A DNA stretch of 23,930 nucleotides from Rachicladosporium sp. CCFEE 5018 (lineage: Eukaryota > Ascomycota > Dothideomycetes > Cladosporiales > Cladosporiaceae), in assembly GCA_002077045.2 (NCBI GenBank), contig KZ111147.1, positions 363,539 through 387,468 of the forward strand, read 5' to 3'. The stretch's first letter is position 1; every line of letters starts with the position of its first letter. The notes under the pieces were generated by a model that was not told where the DNA came from, did no database searches, and saw only the letters and a program-made list of their open reading frames with translations. Positions 18,960 to 23,930 of this stretch are shown here, piece after piece. The translations under genes and the position numbers were made by a program.

Positions 18960-20682
18960 TCACGCATGCCCGCCTCCCACCCTTCGACTGGCTCCCCTGA
19001 TCCTCTGGCCAAACCAGTACAGCAGATACGGTACCGGCACGAAGCCAACAGCAATCCCCGCCAACACTGTAGTCGCCTTGTGAGTGCCAAGATTCTCGTA
19101 CATCGGAATCGCGACGATGACCATGCAGCCGCCGACGACATATCGGACCAAGGTCAAGGCGACGAGAGGCGATGCGGCATAGCGCGTGAAGGTGTGGATA
19201 ATGTATATGTAAGTTGAGAGGAAGAGAGAGAGCAGGGAGAAGCCGAAGAGTGCGCATCTATGCATTCTAGTCAGGAATTCGTGCTGTGCAGTCTTGGACT
19301 GATCTTACTTACGCGATGATCGGACTCCAGTACGACGTACCCGGGAAGTCACTCCAGGCCACCCAAAACAAACTTATGGGCAGCAACGGCGCAGCGATCA
19401 TGGCCCACCAGAGCATCGCTTCGGGCTCCGCGTGCGACTTACCAGCAGCCAAGGCTTTCTTGCACTCCCGACCTATCAGCAGCCCATAGAGTGGAGATGC
19501 AAACGCGCAAGTCCAGAGGCCAACTACGACGTTGATGAACATCAGGTATGTGCTGCCTTGGTCGAAGCCGTAGGCTCCTGCGAAGATGAACGGCGCTCCG
19601 GTAAAGAAGGAGAAGGAGACGATGTAGACGAAAGTGAGGTATGCCGTGAGGAGTATAACGATCGGCTCCGTGATCAGCATTGACAAGGGACGGTACAGTG
19701 CCTCACCGAGTTTGCGGGCGAGGCTGCTCTCACCGGCTTGCTCCAGTGGGCGCTGGTTACGTACGTCACTCGTGGCATCTCGTAGCGCGGCTGCCTTCCA
19801 GCTGAGAAGCACAGGTGCATACGTTTCTGGCAGGAAGAGAATCATAGCCACCAGCAAGCCGCCAGCGATGCAAAGTGTGATCCATTCGACCCAACGCCAG
19901 TCCATGCCAGACTGCCCCACGTAAGCTCCGACAACAGGTGCGACCATGGGCCCGAACAGCGCAACAGCTCCGAACCACGGGAAGATCTTCCCGCGCATCT
20001 GGTGATCGAAGGTGTCGCCAAGAGTCCCACCTGCCGTCGTGAAAGCAGTCGAGCCGAAGAAGCCGGACAAGAACTTGAAGACAAGCTGGGCTCCAAAGGT
20101 AGGACTCAGCGCCGCGCCGAGCACCCAGCAGCAGAAGAGCGCCAGCGTGCCGATATAGACCGGGGTCCGCCCGAACGTCTCTGAGAGTGGTCCGACGAAT
20201 GGTGCACCGACACCAAAGCCAACGAGGAAGAGCACTGTGGCCAGGGACTCGGCTTCTTCGCTGACATGGAACTCTGCTGAGGCCTGCGGGATAACAGGCG
20301 AGGCGATCGAGGAGCCGAAGCCGGCTGTGGAAGCCACGCAGGCTGTGAGACCATTCGTAAGGAACTTCTTCCACAAGGGCCAGTCCATGGGGTAGTGCGG
20401 ATCGTGTGGGCCGTCAAAGGCAACTGCATAGTCGATGGCTTCAGGTTTCTCGCCGCCGTTGCACTTTGGCTCTTCAATGCTCGTGGCAGCTGCGTCGTTG
20501 GGCGTACGCTCTAGTGGGACGACGTCGCTATTCTGGAGGCAGTGAGCAACGCCAGTCTCTGGCTGGTACAGGTGGACGCCACGTACCTCATCAAAAGTTC
20601 GCGTCGGAGGCGTCTCCTTCGGGGCGGCGGTACGCTGCTTAGCAGCGATTTCAATGCGTCGATACTGGAGAAGACTCTGCAT
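18960..20682 (-). CDS. MFS transporter, DHA1 (12-helix drug:H+ antiporter) type
   Basis: Proton-coupled membrane transporter, substrate unknown; relatives export polyamines, drugs or toxic metabolites. Two exons: 20682-19313 and 19257-18960. The 55-nt intron (19258-19312, CCTGAC near its end) yields 555 residues. A cytosolic N-terminus of about 100 residues is followed by DPHYPMDWPLWKKFLTNGL leading into helix 1. Motif A, GPLSETFGRTPVYIG, lies between helices 2 and 3. A motif-C-like stretch, LFGPMVAPVVGAYVG, is in helix 5. A central loop (about residues 300-340) separates two six-helix halves. The last helices (VVGGCMVIVAIPMY, VGFVPVPYLLYWFG) come from exon 2. It is a lone transporter among housekeeping genes, with no biosynthetic cluster beside it, so a secondary-metabolite role is not supported. 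Confidence 0.9.
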
Positions 20683-21384
20683 CTTTTCTGGATTCTAGGG
20701 ATCGTGAGAAAGTGCTGATCGAGTTGCTATGGGTAGATCTCATCATGCCTGGGTACTCGAAATCCTTATAAGCCGCCTGCCACAGCAGCCCTGACCACCA
20801 CCGAGGACCAAAGAGACATGCCATGATGTGCGCTGACAATCGAGGAATACTGAGCAACGTATGCTGAGAAATGCAGTAAGAGCCAAAAAAGACTTAGTGT
20901 TCGCTACAACCAAGCCAAAGGCACCCCACAGGGGCCGTGATAGTGATTACGCTAACGTAGCAGCATCCGTGCTCAATTGTGCAAATCGCCAGATCCTTGG
21001 AGTGATGAGTGAACATCTGACAACAGCCTTGCTGTGCTGACGAGTGCGCTGCAATGGCATGTAGTGACGGGACATACTGACGCCGTAGCTTGGGCAATCG
21101 ATGCCGCCTCTTCTACTTCGCAGCATGGGCGGCGTGCGCACCAGCATGCTCTGCCTCGACCCCGGAAATCTCACTCCAGCGCCACGGGACTTTGCAGCTG
21201 GGCGCCGATTGCCTCACCCAAACCCCATTCGCGTCCAATCTTGCCATTCGATCCGGAGAAGCAGTCTCTTCTTCGCAGCTCGCGGCGTCCTGTCGTCGGA
21301 TTCAGTTTTGAAGGCATACCATTTTGTTCGAACCGTGGGTCCTCGTCGAGCGTGTCCAGGCAGCGATCAACCTCTCCCGTGCTC
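20683..21384. promoter_or_regulatory. Intergenic: MFS transporter promoter and LTV1 3' flank
   Basis: 702 bp without a supportable gene. Some long open frames cross into LTV1 but lie antisense to it. No RNA gene or repeat recognised. Confidence 0.4.
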
Positions 21385-22929
21385 TCACCCAACACTCCCC
21401 ACCTTCGCCTTCGCTCCAAACCTTGCCGGACCCAACTGCCGCCTCACCTCATCCAGCTGCTCCATCCCAGTCTGGAACCCACTCTTCTTCACCCTCTTGC
21501 CAGTCTTGCCCTGCTTCGAATGCCCGCCTAGAAACTCATCCATGATATTACTGAAGTCACTCCGTTCCAGCAGCGGCGCTTCGCTATCAGTCGCGCGGCT
21601 ATAGCTCGAGATTCCGCTGGCATTGGAGATACCAGACTTTGTGCTGTAGCGCGATATTCTCGAGGCGTTGGTCCCGCCTGTCATGCCTGAGGCGAGTGAG
21701 GTCGTGTCGTTGAATGGCATATTCTCGTCGTCGTCTTCGTCCCCGAACTCATCAAGCGCATACAGCTTCTCCACCTTATCGAAGCGGGAGTCTAGCAGCG
21801 TTTGCTGATCCGTTCGTAGCAATGCGGAAGAGCTCATGGAGTAGTTCGTCGTGCTGGTCTTGGCGCCTTTGCGCTTCTTCGTCCGGCCTGTGGCTGTGGA
21901 GAAGAGGGCCGAGGAGGCTAGGGCTGAGGGCGGGGCGTTGGGAGTTGCGCCGGAGGAAGCGTCTTTGGAGGCGGATTTGAATTTCTTGAATTCGTCGAAC
22001 CAGGCGCCGGAGGTTGGGTCGGCGGGGGGCTCGGCTTGGACGTCGGTGGGCGCTGTCGGTTCCTGAGTGAGGTCTAGTTCGGGTAGTGATGCAGGTTCTC
22101 GTCTTGCTGTATCCTTGGCAGTCACTGTGACATCGCTCTCCCACCCATCATCCAGCTCTGCTTCTCCCTCTGTGAACATCTGCTGCTCCCCCAGCCGTTC
22201 CCACTCATCGATCTCTACCTCTCTCCCCTCTTTCGTCAACTCCCCAAACAAGTCATCATCCTCATCGTCCACATACTCTTCGTCCTCCAGTGCCTGCAGC
22301 GCCTCCCGTAGCCGCGGATCCATATCCGGCTGAAAACCCGCAATCTCATCCGGCACGTCCTGCTGATCCTGATAGCTCCTTCGCATCACGAACTCACTCG
22401 GCAGGACTTCCTCAGGTAGCAGACTTCGAGCGACACTACTCGTCATACTGCTCTGACCCAGGCTCTGCAAGTCATCGCTCCCGCCTATGTCCATATCCCT
22501 CAGCGCATCCTCGAGCTTCTGCTTGCCCTTCCCTTTCTCTTTTGGCTGGGCAGCAGGAACCCATGTCACTGGCCCTTGACCCGTCCCCAAGTCACGCATA
22601 TGCTGCATGTAGTCATACTGCGTGTCGTCGAAGAAGACGCCGTGTTCTGCTGCTTGACCCTCGTTAGCGAGGAAAGCAACGCCGAACTCGTCTTCCAGGT
22701 CGCCTCTTTGCTTTACTTTGCGGCTGCGTGTGCTTGTGCTGGAGATGGCTGACGCAGATGAGGACGAGGGGAGTGTATTGAAGTCTTCGTCTGGAACGTG
22801 CCGAGTTTGCTTTTCAGCGAAGACCATGGAGGGGGCTTCATCGTCGTTGATAAGCGGGTCATTTTGTGCGCGGTGGACGAGGGCGAAGGTTGTCGCCGTC
22901 TTCTTATCGAAGGCTTTCCGGCGAGGCAT
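21385..22929 (-). CDS. LTV1: LTV1, 40S ribosomal subunit biogenesis factor
   Basis: Non-ribosomal component of late pre-40S particles that helps assemble the small-subunit head and must be released (after phosphorylation in yeast) for maturation. Single exon, 514 residues. The start MPRRKAFDKK matches the basic N-terminus of the family. FFDDTQYDYMQHMRDLG is the Ltv1 hallmark segment. LPSEFVMRRSYQDQQDVPDEIAGFQPDMDPRLREALQALEDEEYV continues the conserved part and is followed by an acidic stretch. A Ser-rich region follows (SRFDKVEKLYALDEFGDEDDDE, then SGISNASGISSYSR) and the conserved DFSNIMDEFLG lies near the C-terminus. The upstream in-frame codons lack an ATG. It is divergent from LSG1, a 60S factor, 355 bp away. 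Confidence 0.93.
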   Translation of the reverse strand: MPRRKAFDKKTATTFALVHRAQNDPLINDDEAPSMVFAEKQTRHVPDEDFNTLPSSSSASAISSTSTRSRKVKQRGDLEDEFGVAFLANEGQAAEHGVFFDDTQYDYMQHMRDLGTGQGPVTWVPAAQPKEKGKGKQKLEDALRDMDIGGSDDLQSLGQSSMTSSVARSLLPEEVLPSEFVMRRSYQDQQDVPDEIAGFQPDMDPRLREALQALEDEEYVDDEDDDLFGELTKEGREVEIDEWERLGEQQMFTEGEAELDDGWESDVTVTAKDTARREPASLPELDLTQEPTAPTDVQAEPPADPTSGAWFDEFKKFKSASKDASSGATPNAPPSALASSALFSTATGRTKKRKGAKTSTTNYSMSSSALLRTDQQTLLDSRFDKVEKLYALDEFGDEDDDENMPFNDTTSLASGMTGGTNASRISRYSTKSGISNASGISSYSRATDSEAPLLERSDFSNIMDEFLGGHSKQGKTGKRVKKSGFQTGMEQLDEVRRQLGPARFGAKAKVGSVG

Positions 22930-23284
22930 TTTGACAATGAAAGCTTGTATCTGGAGGAGTCGAAGGTCCAAGCCGACAGAATATCAATTACATCTCTCCA
23001 CCGCAGTCCAGACGCAGCTAAAATTATTTGGTAGGGCTGTAGAGCCTCATGACATCAGCGGGGAAGCGTTCCGGTCCCGATCTCTGTGAAGACTCACTTC
23101 GACATGTGAATATTGACTAAGCACACGACATCTCTGCATAAGGCTATATACAGCGTGGCGATTATACTGGTCTTCACAAAGACAGCACAGATACCCAGGA
23201 CGCACTGCCTACTCGCTAGGGCGGTCCCAAAGACTTCGGCACGACCAGGCGCTACGCCAATAACTCCCCTCCACGACCACCACC
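22930..23284. promoter_or_regulatory. Divergent promoter of LTV1 and LSG1
   Basis: 355 bp between the start codons of a 40S and a 60S assembly factor. There is AAAATTATTT-like AT-rich sequence near 23019-23029 and a GCTATATAC element near 23143-23151. I do not see an exact yeast PAC or RRPE motif. Co-regulation is inferred from layout only. Confidence 0.55.
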
Positions 23285-23930
23285 ATGGTCCTCGCAAAGA
23301 GCAAGAACGCCGTCGGCCTGGGCAACTCCCTGATGAACGACCGCTTCGGCCGCGGCAAATCCAACATGCACAAGCAGAAAACGACAAACAACTCCCAACA
23401 AGCCGGCGAAGGCGCCATCAAGCGTCGCGATCAATTCGGAAACGAGTACATTACAAACGCTGCCAAGGAAGCAGACTGGGTGAAGATGCGGTCTGTGACT
23501 GAGCAAGGAGCGCTGGATGAGTTTCTGTCGACCGCAGAGCTGGCGGGGACGGATTTCACGGCAGAGAAGATGAACAACGTCAAGATTGTTCATACGGATC
23601 AGCGGAATCCGTATTTGCTGAGTAGTGCCGAGGAGAGCGGGGTGGTGAGGAAGATGAATGCGCAGAGGAGTAAGTTGACGGTTCCAAGGCGGCCGGCTTG
23701 GGATGCCAACACCACTGCACGAGAACTGGACGAGAGGGAGAAGCAGAGTTTTCTCGAGTGGCGGCGAAGTCTGGCTGAGCTGCAGGAGGTGGAGGACTTA
23801 CTAATGACGCCCTTTGAGCGGAATCTGGAAGTTTGGAGGCAGCTGTGGAGAGTCATTGAGAGGGCGGATCTGGTGGTGCAGATTGTCGATGCGAGGAACC
23901 CGTTGGAGTTCCGCAGTGAGGATCTGGAGC
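23285..23930 (+). CDS. LSG1: LSG1, large-subunit GTPase, 5' part (runs off the right edge)
   Basis: Cytoplasmic GTPase with circularly permuted G motifs that releases the export adaptor Nmd3 from pre-60S subunits. The frame is open from ATG 23285 to the window end (215 codons). The ATG sits in CACCACCACCATGG, a near-ideal context. Matching segments are GLGNSLMNDRFGRGK at the N-terminus, then TVPRRPAW, FLEWRRSLAELQE, and the conserved FERNLEVWRQLWRVIERADL leading to VVQIVDARNPLEFRSEDLE. The DARNP element is where the permuted GTPase domain begins. The GTP-binding NKxD and P-loop motifs lie beyond the window, so activity cannot be checked here. No intron is needed within this part. Confidence 0.95.
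   Translation, partial: MVLAKSKNAVGLGNSLMNDRFGRGKSNMHKQKTTNNSQQAGEGAIKRRDQFGNEYITNAAKEADWVKMRSVTEQGALDEFLSTAELAGTDFTAEKMNNVKIVHTDQRNPYLLSSAEESGVVRKMNAQRSKLTVPRRPAWDANTTARELDEREKQSFLEWRRSLAELQEVEDLLMTPFERNLEVWRQLWRVIERADLVVQIVDARNPLEFRSEDLE

Noticed and set aside
18960..20682. MFS transporter as part of a secondary-metabolite cluster
   Set aside because: Its neighbours are WDR70-like and LTV1; no synthase, P450 or pathway regulator is present.

Overview
The window looks like nuclear DNA of a filamentous ascomycete (Pezizomycotina). It carries twelve recognisable eukaryotic housekeeping or cell-biology genes. Ten spliceosomal introns can be placed, nine of them only 52-64 nt long. Seven of the ten contain the branch-site motif CTGAC. 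Base composition is fairly even and mildly GC-rich. No transposon, CRISPR array, rRNA or tRNA gene was found. I cannot name the species; the class Dothideomycetes is only a guess.

Left part (1-11,852), all genes on the minus strand: the 5' part of an NAD malate dehydrogenase (cut by the window edge), an FLX1-type mitochondrial FAD/folate carrier, a glycyl-tRNA synthetase, an alpha-actinin and a serine-rich protein with a CRIB (Cdc42/Rac-binding) motif. A roughly 2 kb stretch without a convincing gene follows (9,826-11,852).

Middle (11,853-18,813): SEC12, the ER exchange factor for Sar1, is broken by a 100-N gap. The two sides of the gap are overlapping contig ends, so 509 bp of the gene appear twice. 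Divergent from SEC12 is FCF2 (pre-rRNA processing). FCF2 converges on PNP1 (purine nucleoside phosphorylase), which is divergent from a WDR70-like WD-repeat gene.

Right part (18,960-23,930): a DHA1-type MFS transporter and LTV1 (40S biogenesis) on the minus strand, then LSG1 (60S biogenesis GTPase) on the plus strand, divergent from LTV1 and cut by the window end.

How the genes relate: FCF2, LTV1 and LSG1 all serve ribosome production and GlyRS serves translation. Malate dehydrogenase and the FAD carrier both belong to redox and mitochondrial metabolism. Alpha-actinin and the CRIB protein both point to actin and polarity. SEC12 starts COPII budding. Nothing suggests a dedicated gene cluster; this is ordinary chromosomal arrangement with several shared divergent promoters. 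I did not find a previously undescribed biological system. The most useful observations are the false SEC12 duplication, the ATG-less mitochondrial presequence of GlyRS, an unusually long FCF2 intron and the LTV1-LSG1 divergent pair.
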